From Firmicutes bacterium HGW-Firmicutes-15 (GTDB lineage: Bacteria; Bacillota; Syntrophomonadia; Syntrophomonadales; Syntrophomonadaceae), in the NCBI GenBank assembly GCA_002840245.1, contig PHAA01000028.1, positions 1 through 43,498 on the forward strand: a stretch of DNA of 43,498 nt, in the 5' to 3' direction. How positions within the stretch are numbered: position 1 is the stretch's first letter; every line of letters starts with the position of its first letter. A program made the position numbers and the translations under genes. Positions 17,457 to 26,333 of the stretch are shown here, in pieces. The notes beneath the pieces were generated by a model that worked only from the letters and a program-made list of their open reading frames with translations, was not told where the DNA came from and ran no database searches.

Positions 17457-19355
17457 ATGCCTTTTCATGAACTAGAGCTACTGGCTCCGGCTGGTAAAAT
17501 GGATGTGCTGCATAGTGTAGTAGAAGCTGGTGCTGATGCAGTATACCTGGGTGGCAAAAGATTCAATATGCGTGCCCTCAGACCCGATTTCAACTTTGCT
17601 GACGAAGAGATTAAACAAGCAGCAGATTTTTTGCATCAGAGGAATCGAAAACTCTATATAACACTTAACAATCTGTATAGCGATAATGAAATTGACGAGA
17701 TTGGAAGCTATCTTCTTTTTCTAAAAGAAGTAGGAATAGACGCTTTAATAGTGCAGGATTTAGGAATCGTTACTCTGTGCGAAAAGCTTGGGCTAGGAAT
17801 TCCTCTACATGCAAGTGTACAAATGGGTATAGCTAACCTTGAAGCGGTCAGGGTTTTGGAGCAAAAGGGTTTTGAGAGAGTTATACTTTCCAAAAATGTA
17901 TCCTGGCAGGAAATTGCAGAGATATCCGCTGATACAAGCCTGGGGATAGAGTACTTTTGTCATGGCGATCTTTGCATATCACATGCCGGTCAGTGTTTTA
18001 TGAGCAGTTTCGGTGGCGGTGAGAGTGGAAATCGGGGTAGGTGCAGTAAACCATGCCGCTGGCAATATGAGTTGCATGGGCCTAAAGACGAGGAATATTC
18101 TGGGTATCAGTATTTTTTAGCCCATAAGGATTTATGTCTTTATCCCCATTTACAGGAACTGGTGAATGCCGGGGTTTGTTCCTTTAAAATTGAAGGCAGA
18201 ATGAGAAGTGCTGACTACCTTGCCCATCTGGTTTCCATATATCGGCGGGCTCTGGATAGGCTTATAGAAAATCCGGATTCCTACCGGATGGACGAAGATG
18301 AATATAATAATCTGCAGGAACACCGGGTTCGGGATTATACTGCAGGCAATCTTTTTGGACGTATGGGTCGGGAAGGTATTGGTTACGATGGTCAAAGGGA
18401 GCCCTTTTTTATAAGCACGGCCCAGCCTTTAACCCCTTTAAATATTTCTGATTATAAAAAGGACTTACCAAGCATCAGTCTACCCCAACCTGAATTGACG
18501 GTCCAGGTTAGTGGACTGGATAGTTTAAAAGTACTATGTGACCTAGGCGTGGACAATGTCATCTTGGAATGTGAACAAATCCGCCAAAATAGGCAAAACT
18601 TGACTCAGCAATTCCTACACCAAGCGTTGGAACTGGCAGAGAGTACTAAAACTAAAATATTCGTGGAAACTCCGCGGATTGTCAGCCAGAATGACCTGGA
18701 AACTATTCGCAGGGTTAGGTATATGCTTGACTCAGATCCTGTGTTTGGTGTAATAGTTAATGATCTGGGCAGCTTTAAACTCTTTAAAGACTCGGGACTT
18801 GAATTATGGGCAGGTTATGGCTTAAATACCTTTAATCATAAAGCTGCTTCCTTACTACAAGAAATGGGTGTCAGCAGAATAACTGCCTCGTTGGAAATTG
18901 ATAAATCCCACCTGAAATCGCTGCTGGGTTCAGTACTGCCAGTAGAGTTAATGGTTCATGGATCGTTACCCGGTATGGTCAGTGACTACTGCGTTATCCG
19001 AGCGGCTCAAGCAGGAGGTGAAGGTGACTGTGGTTTATATTGTTCACAGAATGACTATGAATTGGTAGACCGTTGTAACCAAAAATATAAAATAATTACA
19101 GATTATAATTGCAGGAATTACTTACTAAACCCTTTTGATCTGTGCCTTTTTCCACATATGTCACAATTGCTGGCCTGGGGTGTAAGATCATTCAGGATAA
19201 ATGGACAATACTATAGTCCTGAAAAATTAGCCATGGTTGTGGCAATCTATCGGGAAGCTAGTGAAGGAATAAAAGATGGTCAATGGAACTATCAGGATAA
19301 CTATTCTAAATTGTTGAAACTATCTCCAGAAGGTCTTACTGTTGCGTGCTTCTAA
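17457..19355 (+). CDS. U32 family (peptidase-like) protein, probable tRNA/rRNA hydroxylation factor
   Basis: This 632-residue protein starts at ATG 17457 behind AAGGAG. The N-terminal part has the U32 TIM-barrel signature LELLAPAGKMDVLHSVVEAG, then ADAVYLGGKRFNMRA, and the cysteine-rich segment around residues 167-200 (FCHGDLCISHAGQCFMSS and a CSKPCR pair), where family members bind an Fe-S cluster. A second half repeats U32-like features (VELMVHGSLPGMVSDYC, CGLYCSQNDYELVD). Characterised relatives (RlhA, TrhP/YrrN-YrrO, UbiU-UbiV) hydroxylate RNA or ubiquinone precursors with prephenate as a source, while the old peptidase label rests on few cases. The substrate here is unknown; I would guess RNA. 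Confidence 0.85.
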   Translation: MPFHELELLAPAGKMDVLHSVVEAGADAVYLGGKRFNMRALRPDFNFADEEIKQAADFLHQRNRKLYITLNNLYSDNEIDEIGSYLLFLKEVGIDALIVQDLGIVTLCEKLGLGIPLHASVQMGIANLEAVRVLEQKGFERVILSKNVSWQEIAEISADTSLGIEYFCHGDLCISHAGQCFMSSFGGGESGNRGRCSKPCRWQYELHGPKDEEYSGYQYFLAHKDLCLYPHLQELVNAGVCSFKIEGRMRSADYLAHLVSIYRRALDRLIENPDSYRMDEDEYNNLQEHRVRDYTAGNLFGRMGREGIGYDGQREPFFISTAQPLTPLNISDYKKDLPSISLPQPELTVQVSGLDSLKVLCDLGVDNVILECEQIRQNRQNLTQQFLHQALELAESTKTKIFVETPRIVSQNDLETIRRVRYMLDSDPVFGVIVNDLGSFKLFKDSGLELWAGYGLNTFNHKAASLLQEMGVSRITASLEIDKSHLKSLLGSVLPVELMVHGSLPGMVSDYCVIRAAQAGGEGDCGLYCSQNDYELVDRCNQKYKIITDYNCRNYLLNPFDLCLFPHMSQLLAWGVRSFRINGQYYSPEKLAMVVAIYREASEGIKDGQWNYQDNYSKLLKLSPEGLTVACF

Positions 19356-19376
19356 AGGCTGGCATTATTTACTGAG

Positions 19377-19544
19377 TTTAAGGGGCTATCAAGAAATAAA
19401 TAAGGCAGAATACTCCGAGGATTATTCGTACTAGACAAGGCGTCAAAGCGCAGTCATACTTGACGTATTTCCAGCTTTGATAACGAAGTATAGTGCGAAA
19501 AAGACCGGAGTAAATGACTAATTTATATCTTGATAGTCCCTAAA
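19377..19544. mobile_element. MITE-like palindromic element with terminal inverted repeats
   Basis: A 168-bp element fills the gap between the U32 gene and divIVA. The left end reads TTTAAGGGGCTATCAAGAAA and the reverse complement of the right end TTTAGGGACTATCAAGATAT. Inside, TACTCCG with TCAAAGC on the left recurs in inverted orientation on the right, so most of the element can fold into one long imperfect hairpin. There is no open frame of note, as expected for a non-autonomous element. A solo right end lies at 13113-13150. Confidence 0.75.
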
Positions 19545-19560
19545 AAAAGGGGATGAGGAA

Positions 19561-20061
19561 TTGATAACAGGAATGGAGATAAGAAATCAGCAATTTGCTA
19601 AATCCATACGGGGTTTTAACGAAGAAGAGGTAAAAAGCTTCTTGCTCAGACTGGCGCAGGATTATGAGACAATTTATAGCGAAAATTCTCAATTGAAAGA
19701 AAACATACAAAGGTTGAAATTTGAATTAGAACGGTATCGTAAAATGGAAGAAACCATGAACAATAGCCTTATCCTAGCCCAACAAACCGGAGAAATGCTA
19801 AAGGCTAATGCACAGAAGGAAGCAAGTATGATGCTCGAGGATTCCAAGCGGGTCATTGCAGACATGTTGACTGCTTACCAAGAGGTAGTAAAGCGCCTAA
19901 ACCTTTTTAATCTAGAACTTAAACAACAATTAAGCAGCGAATTGGAAATGATAGAAAAAAATCAGAAAAAAACTGAGGAATTATCTACTTTCTTTCATAA
20001 TCAAGATGTAAAAGATCTCCTAGCTAACCTAAATAAGTTGAAATTAGAGGAAAAGGTTTGA
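19561..20061 (+). CDS. divIVA: DivIVA domain-containing protein
   Basis: The protein has 166 residues from a TTG at 19561, following GGGGATGAGGAA. The N-terminal DivIVA motif is clear (EIRNQQFAKSIRGFNEEEVK, then SFLLRLAQDYE), where a conserved hydrophobic/basic tip binds curved membrane at poles and septa. The rest is a long coiled coil (about 40-150). It acts as a polar scaffold for division-site placement and, in spore formers, chromosome anchoring. The product is at the short end for the family. Its position follows ylmG as in Bacillus, although ylmH is replaced by a U32 gene and a MITE-like element. The stop overlaps the next ATG as TGATG. Confidence 0.9.
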   Translation: MITGMEIRNQQFAKSIRGFNEEEVKSFLLRLAQDYETIYSENSQLKENIQRLKFELERYRKMEETMNNSLILAQQTGEMLKANAQKEASMMLEDSKRVIADMLTAYQEVVKRLNLFNLELKQQLSSELEMIEKNQKKTEELSTFFHNQDVKDLLANLNKLKLEEKV

Positions 20062-20348
20062 TGTTACGGGTTGGTGAAGTTGTTGGGGGAGTGCGCCTGG
20101 AGGTGAGGGTGCAACCTCGTTCTTCACGGAATCAAGTAGTAGGTGAGCAGTCTGGGGCTTTGAAAGTGAAACTGACCGCTCCTCCTGTGGATGGGGAAGC
20201 CAACGCAGCTCTAGTGGCATTTCTATCAGGCTATTTAAAGATACCTCGCAAGGATATAAATCTAATTAAGGGCGAAACTTCACGCAATAAGATTGTGGAA
20301 ATTATGGGCATCAGCCCTGAAGAATTGATGTCGAAAATCGATATTTAA
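20061..20348 (+). CDS. yggU: YggU family protein (DUF167)
   Basis: The protein has 95 residues from the ATG at 20061, which overlaps the divIVA stop (TGATG); an in-frame TTG at 20058 is less likely. The signature of this small alpha/beta family is present: LEVRVQPRSSRNQVVGEQSG, then LKVKLTAPPVDGEANAALVA, FLSGYL and KGETSRNKIVEI. Function is unknown; the gene is widespread next to yggT. Its TAA (20346-20348) overlaps the stop codon of the convergent EamA gene. Confidence 0.92.
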   Translation: MLRVGEVVGGVRLEVRVQPRSSRNQVVGEQSGALKVKLTAPPVDGEANAALVAFLSGYLKIPRKDINLIKGETSRNKIVEIMGISPEELMSKIDI

Positions 20349-21217
20349 ATATTCCTCCTGAAAACAATCGATAGTAGCATGGCCAAAAGGATCAGGGTAG
20401 CACCGATTAAGCCGAAGCGGGTTAGGTGCTCTCCGGCCCACCAATATCCGGCTAGAGCGGCAAAGACTGGTTCGGTGGTTAAAACTATAGCAAAACGGGT
20501 AGGGGTGCTATATTTCTGCAGAAAATTCTGAAGTAGGAAAGCCATAGCGGTAGCAAAGACGGCGGTCACAATAATTGCGAACATGGCATTGAAGGTAATC
20601 CTAGCCGGTATAGGTTCGATTATGAGACCGATAGATATACATAAAAGTCCCACAAACAAAATTTGTACACCGGTTATGGCTAAGGCATTATGCTGGTGGG
20701 AGTAGCGATCAACATAAATGATATGAAATGCAAAACCAAAGGCGCAGATCAGCACCAGCAAATCTCCATAAGTGAGGGTAAAGGAGCCTACCGGAACAGA
20801 AATTAGATATAGTCCCACTGCAGCCATAATTATGGTGATGGTAGTAATTAAAGATGGCTTCTTCTTGTGCAGTAGTGAATATATGATGGGAACCAGAACC
20901 ACAGACACCCCGGTTATGAATCCGCAATTTGAAGAAGTGGTATATTGCAGGCCTAGAGTTTGAAATACATAACCGATGAATAAAAAAAGCCCCAGCAAAG
21001 CGCCGGCCCCAAGGGTTGAACGGCGTATTTTTATTATATCTTTAAAAGACAAGGCAGCTAAAACCAAAAAGGCCAGGATAAATCTTATTCCCAAGAATAG
21101 AAACGGGCCGATATCTGCCAGTGCATTTTTCACAACTACGAAAGTAGTTCCCCAGATACATGCAACCAGCACCATACAAAATTCAGCCCTCGACCGTTTA
21201 CTAAAATTTTTCAACAT
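20345..21217 (-). CDS. EamA/DMT-family transporter
   Basis: This 290-residue membrane protein has about ten hydrophobic helices and two EamA repeats (LVACIWGTTFVVVKNALADI near the N-terminus; FLLQNFLQKYSTPTRFAIVL and TTEPVFAALAGYWWAGEHLT near the C-terminus). The family exports or imports amino acids, nucleotides, sugars or amines; the substrate cannot be assigned. The ATG at 21217 has only an AGAGG-like site. It is transcribed against the ylm cluster, and its TAA overlaps the yggU TAA by two bases, leaving no room for a terminator between them. Confidence 0.9.
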   Translation of the reverse strand: MLKNFSKRSRAEFCMVLVACIWGTTFVVVKNALADIGPFLFLGIRFILAFLVLAALSFKDIIKIRRSTLGAGALLGLFLFIGYVFQTLGLQYTTSSNCGFITGVSVVLVPIIYSLLHKKKPSLITTITIIMAAVGLYLISVPVGSFTLTYGDLLVLICAFGFAFHIIYVDRYSHQHNALAITGVQILFVGLLCISIGLIIEPIPARITFNAMFAIIVTAVFATAMAFLLQNFLQKYSTPTRFAIVLTTEPVFAALAGYWWAGEHLTRFGLIGATLILLAMLLSIVFRRNI

Positions 21218-21377
21218 TAAATTATCCTCTTAGGACAAGGGACAGCTCCCTCGTTCCACTTTTTCAACTTAATTATCCGAAACTGTTTTTCGGGATAGAT
21301 ATATAAGAGCTGTACTAAAAACCTGTATACTTATTGTTATGATAATGCAGTAAATTATGTGGAGCCCATAGGAGATT

Positions 21378-21403
21378 TTATAATTTTGAAAATCAAATTA
21401 TAA
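21378..21403. repeat. Inverted repeat upstream of the solute-binding protein gene
   Basis: TTATAATTT (21378-21386) and AAATTATAA (21395-21403) are exact complements around an 8-bp centre. A second imperfect pair, CTGAATT...GATTCAG, lies about 10-40 bp downstream. They sit in the 347-bp gap between two divergent genes, about 90 bp upstream of the candidate promoter. They could be an operator or part of a transcript leader. Nothing else gene-like is seen in the gap. Confidence 0.4.
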
Positions 21404-21491
21404 GAATAGGGCTGAATTTGGACCGAACAGCTGATTCAGTAAATGGCTGCAGATATTGAACAAATCCCTATGTTTTTATTGTTAATTAGGC

Positions 21492-21519
21492 TTGTTGATT
21501 AGGTCGGTTTCTGTATAAT
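21492..21519 (+). promoter_or_regulatory. Candidate sigma-A promoter of the solute-binding protein gene
   Basis: TTGTTG (21492-21497), a 16-bp spacer and TATAAT (21514-21519) lie 46 bp before the start codon. The -10 is consensus and preceded directly by TG. Confidence 0.6.
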
Positions 21520-21564
21520 TACATTTATGAAATATAACAATGATAAACTTGAGGGAGATGGAAA

Positions 21565-22377
21565 TTGGTGAAAATAAATATAAAGTTGTGGCCAGGCATC
21601 TTGATAATGGTTCTGGTATTTTTTGTCGCAGGGTGTAATCAGAATACCGCAGAACAAAAGGGTGTTTTCGAACCGAAAACCACGGTTCCCCAACCAGTTT
21701 GGAACGTAGGATCAGATATTAGTTATCCACCGTTTGAGTTTGTAGAAAATGATCAGTATGTTGGGTTCGACATAGATTTAATTAAAGCGATTGCTGCAGT
21801 GGAAGGCTGTGACATAAAGATTAATAAACTAAACTCAGATGCATTAATCCCTTCGGTAACTAACGGTACGGTTGACTGTATTATTTCATCCATCACCATA
21901 AAAGAAGAGCAGGCCAAGCAGATTGACTTTAGTAAATCATATTTCAAAGCGGGCTTGATCATTGCTGTGGATCAGAAAAATGAAGACATTAAAAGTCTGG
22001 ATGATCTTAAAGGAAAGAAACTTGCAGCCGAGGTTCAGACTACTGGACTAGAGGCTTGCAATGCCGTGAAAGCCAAAGATCCTAAAACTACAGTTAAGGA
22101 GTTTAAAACTGTGTTGGAAGCCTTTTCTGAACTGGAAAAAGGTGGCGTAGATGCAGTGATCAACGACATGCCGGTAACTAACTACTACATAAACAGTAAG
22201 GGCAAAGACAAAGTTAAAATGGTTGGCGGAATTTTACCGGATAATAACTATTATGGAATTGGAGTTAAGAAAGGGAATGTGGATTTACTTATCAAAATCA
22301 ATAGTGGTTTTGATAAATTGAAAGCCAATGGCGAATATAATCAAATTTATAAAAAATGGTTTGGAGATATTAAATAG
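21565..22377 (+). CDS. Amino-acid-type ABC transporter solute-binding lipoprotein
   Basis: The protein has 270 residues. A TTG at 21565 and a GTG at 21568 both fit the GAGGGAG site; the first has better spacing. A signal peptide ends in a lipobox with C24 (FFVAGC), so the mature protein is lipid-anchored on the outer face of the membrane. The remainder is a family 3 solute-binding domain: WNVGSDISYPPFEFVENDQY, VGFDIDLIKAIAAVEGCDIK, the DCIISSITIKEEQAKQIDFS segment, and DAVINDMPVTNYYI. These usually bind polar amino acids or opines. No permease or ATPase gene is next to it, so it is an orphan relying on components encoded elsewhere. nth follows after 19 bp. Confidence 0.92.
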   Translation: MVKINIKLWPGILIMVLVFFVAGCNQNTAEQKGVFEPKTTVPQPVWNVGSDISYPPFEFVENDQYVGFDIDLIKAIAAVEGCDIKINKLNSDALIPSVTNGTVDCIISSITIKEEQAKQIDFSKSYFKAGLIIAVDQKNEDIKSLDDLKGKKLAAEVQTTGLEACNAVKAKDPKTTVKEFKTVLEAFSELEKGGVDAVINDMPVTNYYINSKGKDKVKMVGGILPDNNYYGIGVKKGNVDLLIKINSGFDKLKANGEYNQIYKKWFGDIK

Positions 22378-22396
22378 CTGAAGAGGAATTTGCAGA

Positions 22397-23032
22397 GTGA
22401 ATAAGAAGAAAAAATGGGCTTTAGATATAATACAGCGCTTACAGGCAGAGTACCCGGATGCTGGGACTATGTTGAAGTATTCTTCACAGTTTGAACTCCT
22501 GGTTGCGGTGGTGCTGTCAGCTCAGAGTACTGATGCGCAGGTGAATAGAGTAACCTCAAAGATGTTTGAAAAATATTGTACCCCGGAAGATTTTGCCCAA
22601 ATGGACATAGTTGAGATGGAGGAACTGGTTCACGGGGTAGGGCTCTATAAAGGCAAGGCCAAGAACTTAAAGAATCTGTCTGAGATCTTATTGAAAAAAT
22701 TTGACGGTAAAGTTCCATCTGATTTTAATGCTCTCATGGAATTGCCCGGAGTAGGTAGGAAAACGGCCAACGTGATTATGTCAGTTGCTTTTAACCAACC
22801 AGGTTTGGGAGTGGATACCCATGTGCAACGGGTGGCCAATCGCTTAGGTTTGGTCACGACAAAGAATCCCGACCAGACTGAGAATCAACTGAAAGCAATT
22901 ATCCCTGTTGATTTATGGAGTAAGGCTCATCACCAATTTATTTTCCACGGACGGAAAACATGTATGGCTAGAAAACCTAATTGTAGCCAATGTGTGCTTG
23001 GAAACCTGTGTAAAAAAGTTTTGGATAATTAA
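22397..23032 (+). CDS. nth: Endonuclease III
   Basis: This 211-residue base-excision repair enzyme (DNA glycosylase and AP lyase for oxidised pyrimidines) starts at GTG 22397, after AAGAGGAATTTGCAGA. The helix-hairpin-helix LPGVGRKTANVIM carries catalytic K122, and GVDTHVQRVANRLG carries catalytic D140. A C-terminal [4Fe-4S] cluster site is complete: C189, C196, C199 and C205 in the C-x6-C-x2-C-x5-C pattern. The gene may be co-transcribed with the solute-binding protein gene 19 bp upstream. All key residues are present. Confidence 0.97.
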   Translation: MNKKKKWALDIIQRLQAEYPDAGTMLKYSSQFELLVAVVLSAQSTDAQVNRVTSKMFEKYCTPEDFAQMDIVEMEELVHGVGLYKGKAKNLKNLSEILLKKFDGKVPSDFNALMELPGVGRKTANVIMSVAFNQPGLGVDTHVQRVANRLGLVTTKNPDQTENQLKAIIPVDLWSKAHHQFIFHGRKTCMARKPNCSQCVLGNLCKKVLDN

Positions 23033-23077
23033 ATATTACCTTTTCTTATAATTTTCGGTATCTTATGGTGGCAATAG

Positions 23078-23106
23078 TTGTTTTGTCAGGGTCTATATGC
23101 TAAAAT
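23078..23106 (+). promoter_or_regulatory. Candidate promoter of ileS
   Basis: TTGTTT (23078-23083), a 17-bp spacer and TAAAAT (23101-23106), with TG one base before the -10 as in extended promoters. The leader of about 90 nt contains an imperfect hairpin, AATAAAACCT...AGGTATTTTATT (about 23126-23164), but no T-box signature. Confidence 0.55.
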
Positions 23107-23200
23107 ATATACGTTTTTAGGGCAAATAAAACCTTTCTTCCCTTGGGATGAGAGGTATTTTATTAATTAGCTAAAATAAACTTGGTAAGGTGGTTTTAAT

Positions 23201-25984
23201 ATGGCCAAAGGCAAATATGATGCGACTCTAAATCTAACCCAGACTGAATTTCCGATGCGTGCTAATCTTCCTACTCGGGAACCGGAAATTATTGAATACT
23301 GGAAGAACATCGATATTTACCAGAAAATACAGGATAAAAATCGGGGACAGGAGAAGTTTATACTTCATGATGGGCCTCCATATGCCAATGGTGATATTCA
23401 TCTGGGACATACCCTGAATAAGGTTTTAAAGGACATTATCGTTAAACAGCGCTCCATGCTGGGCTTTGATGCGCCTTATGTACCTGGCTGGGATACACAT
23501 GGGCTACCTATTGAACAACAGGCTATTAAAAGCCTGGGAATTGACCGCCATAAGACCGATGTTGTGGAATTCAGGCATTTTTGTCGTGATTATGCCTTAA
23601 AGTATGTGAGTATTCAGAGCAAACAGTTTCAGCGCCTAGGGGTTAGAGGAGATTGGGATAAGCCTTATCTAACCCTGAATCCCGAATTTGAAGGAAAACA
23701 GATCCAAGTATTTGGGGAAATGGCCAATAAAGGCTACATATACAAAGGTCTGAAACCGGTTTATTGGTGTGCTGACTGCGAGACGGCTCTGGCAGAAGCG
23801 GAAATTGAATACGCTGACAAGGTATCTCCATCCATATATGTGAAATTTCCGGTCAAGGATGGCAAAGGCGTTATACCAGAAGATGCCTTTGTGATTATAT
23901 GGACCACTACGCCATGGACACTTCCTGCTAATTTGGGTATCTGCCTTAATCCTGATTACGAATACCTGGTGGTGGAAGTTAACACAGAAAAATATATATT
24001 GGCCAAAGGTTTACTGGCTAGCGTTAGTGCTGAGCTGGCGTGGGATAATTGTCGGATACTGGATGAATTCAAGGGTAAGCAGCTAGAACGGGCGATATGT
24101 AGCCATCCATTCATTGAACGTGATTCACTGGTTATTATGGGTGACCATGTTACTCTAGAAGCTGGAACAGGCTGCGTCCATACTGCTCCTGGGCATGGTG
24201 AAGATGACTTTTATGTAGGCAAGGAATACGGATTGGACGTCATTTCACCTGTGGATGATAGGGGTAGGTTTACTGACGAAGCCGGCAAATTTGTCGGTCT
24301 TTATGTACATTCAGCGAACAAGGATATCATTGCCGAGCTTGAGCAGCTTGGAATGTTGCTTAAAGCAGCCAATTATTCTCATCAATATCCCCATTGCTGG
24401 AGATGTAAAAAACCCATCGTCTACAGAGCAACTGATCAGTGGTTTGCATCGGTGGATGGCTTTCGTCAGAATGCACTAGAGGCGATAGATAGTGTGGAAT
24501 GGATACCCTCCTGGGGCCGGGAGCGTATTTACAATATGATTCGTGATCGGGGAGACTGGTGTATATCCAGGCAACGCACCTGGGGCGTACCTATTCCGAT
24601 TTTCTATTGTGCTTCCTGCGGGGAAACCATTATTAATAAAGCGACCATTGACAGGGTAAGCGAATTATTCGCGGAATATGGTTCTGATATCTGGTTCACT
24701 AAGGAAGCTCGGGAACTAATCCCGGAGGGATTTAAATGTCCGGCTTGCAGCTCAGAGGAATTTACTAAGGAAACTGACATCATGGATGTATGGTTTGATT
24801 CCGGTTCCAGCCATATGGCGGTTCTGGAAACCCGTCCTGAATTGAGATGGCCGGCTGATTTGTACCTGGAAGGCAGCGACCAGCACCGGGGTTGGTTTAA
24901 TTCTTCGCTATCCACTTCTGTTGCGGTTAGAGGGGTGGCACCCTATAAAAAAGTTTTAACCCACGGATTTGTGGTGGATGAAAAGGGATATAAAATGTCC
25001 AAATCGATGGGCAATGTGATTGATCCGCTGGCCATGATTGCCGAAATGGGAGCTGATATTTTGCGACTATGGGTAGCGTCCGCTGATTATCGTAATGATA
25101 TAAGCGTTTCTAAAAACATTATAAAACAGTCTAGTGAAGCCTATCGCAAAATAAGGAATACCTGTCGGTTTATTCTGGGTAATCTTTATGATTTTACACC
25201 CGAGACTGATACAATTCCTTATGAAAAGCTTACTGAGCTTGATAAATGGGCATTACTGAGAATGGATAAGCTGGTTCGCAGGGTGACTAAAGCCTTTGAT
25301 GAGTATGAATTTCACGTGGTTTTTCATGCAGTGCATAATTTTTGTACACTAGACCTCAGCAATATCTATTTTGATGTTCTAAAAGATAAGCTGTATTGCA
25401 ATGAACCGAATGACTTGGAAAGAAAAGCTGCCCAAACCGTGCTCTATCAGTTAATTAATACTCTGGTAGCAATGCTATCGCCAATTCTAGCTTTTACCAG
25501 CGAAGAGATATGGGGATATATTAAAAAAGAGGGGCAGCCAGAAAGTGTACAGCTTCTCGATTGGCCTAGTTCTAACGATTTGTATATTAATGATGAACTG
25601 GAAGCGAGAATGGATAAAATTCTAGTATTGCGAGAGGTAGTCACTAAAGCCCTGGAAGAGGCGCGAATCAAAAAAGTAATTGGGCATTCTTTGGGTGCCT
25701 GGGTCAGCATTTATGCAAACCAGGAATGGATGCCCACATTGAAAAACACTGGACAACTGGACAAAATTTTGATTGTTTCCAAGGTTGACCTGGCAGTAGA
25801 GGAAACGCGAGGTGCGGATGCCATTGCCTTGGAAGGGGTGTCTGGTTTATGGGTCAAGGTTCAGGCTGCAGAAGGAGAAAAATGTGAACGTTGTTGGATT
25901 ATTGATCTAAGCGTTGGCAAAAATCAGAAACATCCTACCCTATGTGGACGATGCGCCGGGGTAGTGGATAAATTGGAGGTTTAA
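23201..25984 (+). CDS. ileS: Isoleucine--tRNA ligase
   Basis: This 927-residue class I synthetase charges tRNA-Ile. HIGH appears as HLGH at 67-70 in DGPPYANGDIHLGHTLNK and KMSKS near 598 in GYKMSKSMGNVIDP. The CP1 editing domain is recognisable by WTTTPWTLPANLG. C-terminal zinc cysteines are present as CERC (near 894) and CGRC (near 914), as in the bacterial ileS1 type. The ATG at 23201 is preceded by AAGGTGG. ileS closes the ylm-divIVA-ileS neighbourhood conserved in Firmicutes; here four genes intervene between divIVA and ileS. It is followed one base later by the ACT-domain gene. Confidence 0.98.
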   Translation: MAKGKYDATLNLTQTEFPMRANLPTREPEIIEYWKNIDIYQKIQDKNRGQEKFILHDGPPYANGDIHLGHTLNKVLKDIIVKQRSMLGFDAPYVPGWDTHGLPIEQQAIKSLGIDRHKTDVVEFRHFCRDYALKYVSIQSKQFQRLGVRGDWDKPYLTLNPEFEGKQIQVFGEMANKGYIYKGLKPVYWCADCETALAEAEIEYADKVSPSIYVKFPVKDGKGVIPEDAFVIIWTTTPWTLPANLGICLNPDYEYLVVEVNTEKYILAKGLLASVSAELAWDNCRILDEFKGKQLERAICSHPFIERDSLVIMGDHVTLEAGTGCVHTAPGHGEDDFYVGKEYGLDVISPVDDRGRFTDEAGKFVGLYVHSANKDIIAELEQLGMLLKAANYSHQYPHCWRCKKPIVYRATDQWFASVDGFRQNALEAIDSVEWIPSWGRERIYNMIRDRGDWCISRQRTWGVPIPIFYCASCGETIINKATIDRVSELFAEYGSDIWFTKEARELIPEGFKCPACSSEEFTKETDIMDVWFDSGSSHMAVLETRPELRWPADLYLEGSDQHRGWFNSSLSTSVAVRGVAPYKKVLTHGFVVDEKGYKMSKSMGNVIDPLAMIAEMGADILRLWVASADYRNDISVSKNIIKQSSEAYRKIRNTCRFILGNLYDFTPETDTIPYEKLTELDKWALLRMDKLVRRVTKAFDEYEFHVVFHAVHNFCTLDLSNIYFDVLKDKLYCNEPNDLERKAAQTVLYQLINTLVAMLSPILAFTSEEIWGYIKKEGQPESVQLLDWPSSNDLYINDELEARMDKILVLREVVTKALEEARIKKVIGHSLGAWVSIYANQEWMPTLKNTGQLDKILIVSKVDLAVEETRGADAIALEGVSGLWVKVQAAEGEKCERCWIIDLSVGKNQKHPTLCGRCAGVVDKLEV

Positions 25985-25985
25985 A

Positions 25986-26276
25986 ATGACCACAGTCGAA
26001 GAAGGAAAACGGATTATAATTACAGTACTGGGCCACGACAGAGTTGGAATAATTGCAGGAATATCAGCCATCCTAGCTGATACGCAAATTAATATTTTGG
26101 ATATTAATCAGACGATTTTGCAAGGATTCTTTACGATGGTTATGGTAGCAGATATTACCGACAGCACGATAGACATAGCCCAATTAAGAGAGGTATTGAG
26201 TCGCAAAGGGCAGGAAATGGAACTGCAAATCACAGTACAGCACGAAGATATATTTCGCTTTATGCATCGGATTTAA
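25986..26276 (+). CDS. ACT domain-containing protein (UPF0237 type)
   Basis: The protein has 96 residues and is essentially one ACT domain: RIIITVLGHDRVGIIAGISA, then ILADTQINILDINQTILQGFF and MVMVADIT. ACT domains bind small ligands, often amino acids, and regulate partners. The ATG lies one base after the ileS stop, and GGAGG at the end of ileS serves as its ribosome binding site. It is followed, after terminator-like hairpins and a palindromic element, by a UPF0210/PFL gene; the ACT-PFL pair is widely conserved, and the two proteins probably work together. The ligand is unknown. Confidence 0.92.
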   Translation: MTTVEEGKRIIITVLGHDRVGIIAGISAILADTQINILDINQTILQGFFTMVMVADITDSTIDIAQLREVLSRKGQEMELQITVQHEDIFRFMHRI

Positions 26277-26281
26277 GGAAA

Positions 26282-26316
26282 GGGGACACACCTTCCCCCG
26301 GGTAAGGAATGTCCCC
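26282..26316 (+). terminator. Hairpin after the ACT gene
   Basis: GGGGACA (26282-26288) pairs with TGTCCCC (26310-26316), with CCTT/AAGG inside. No T-run follows directly, so it may stabilise the 3' end rather than terminate. Confidence 0.45.
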
Positions 26317-26333
26317 ATATTTATAGTTGCCAG

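Noticed and set aside
23033-23200. T-box leader for ileS
   Set aside because: The gap is too short and lacks the conserved T-box sequence and a specifier-type stem; only a modest hairpin is seen.
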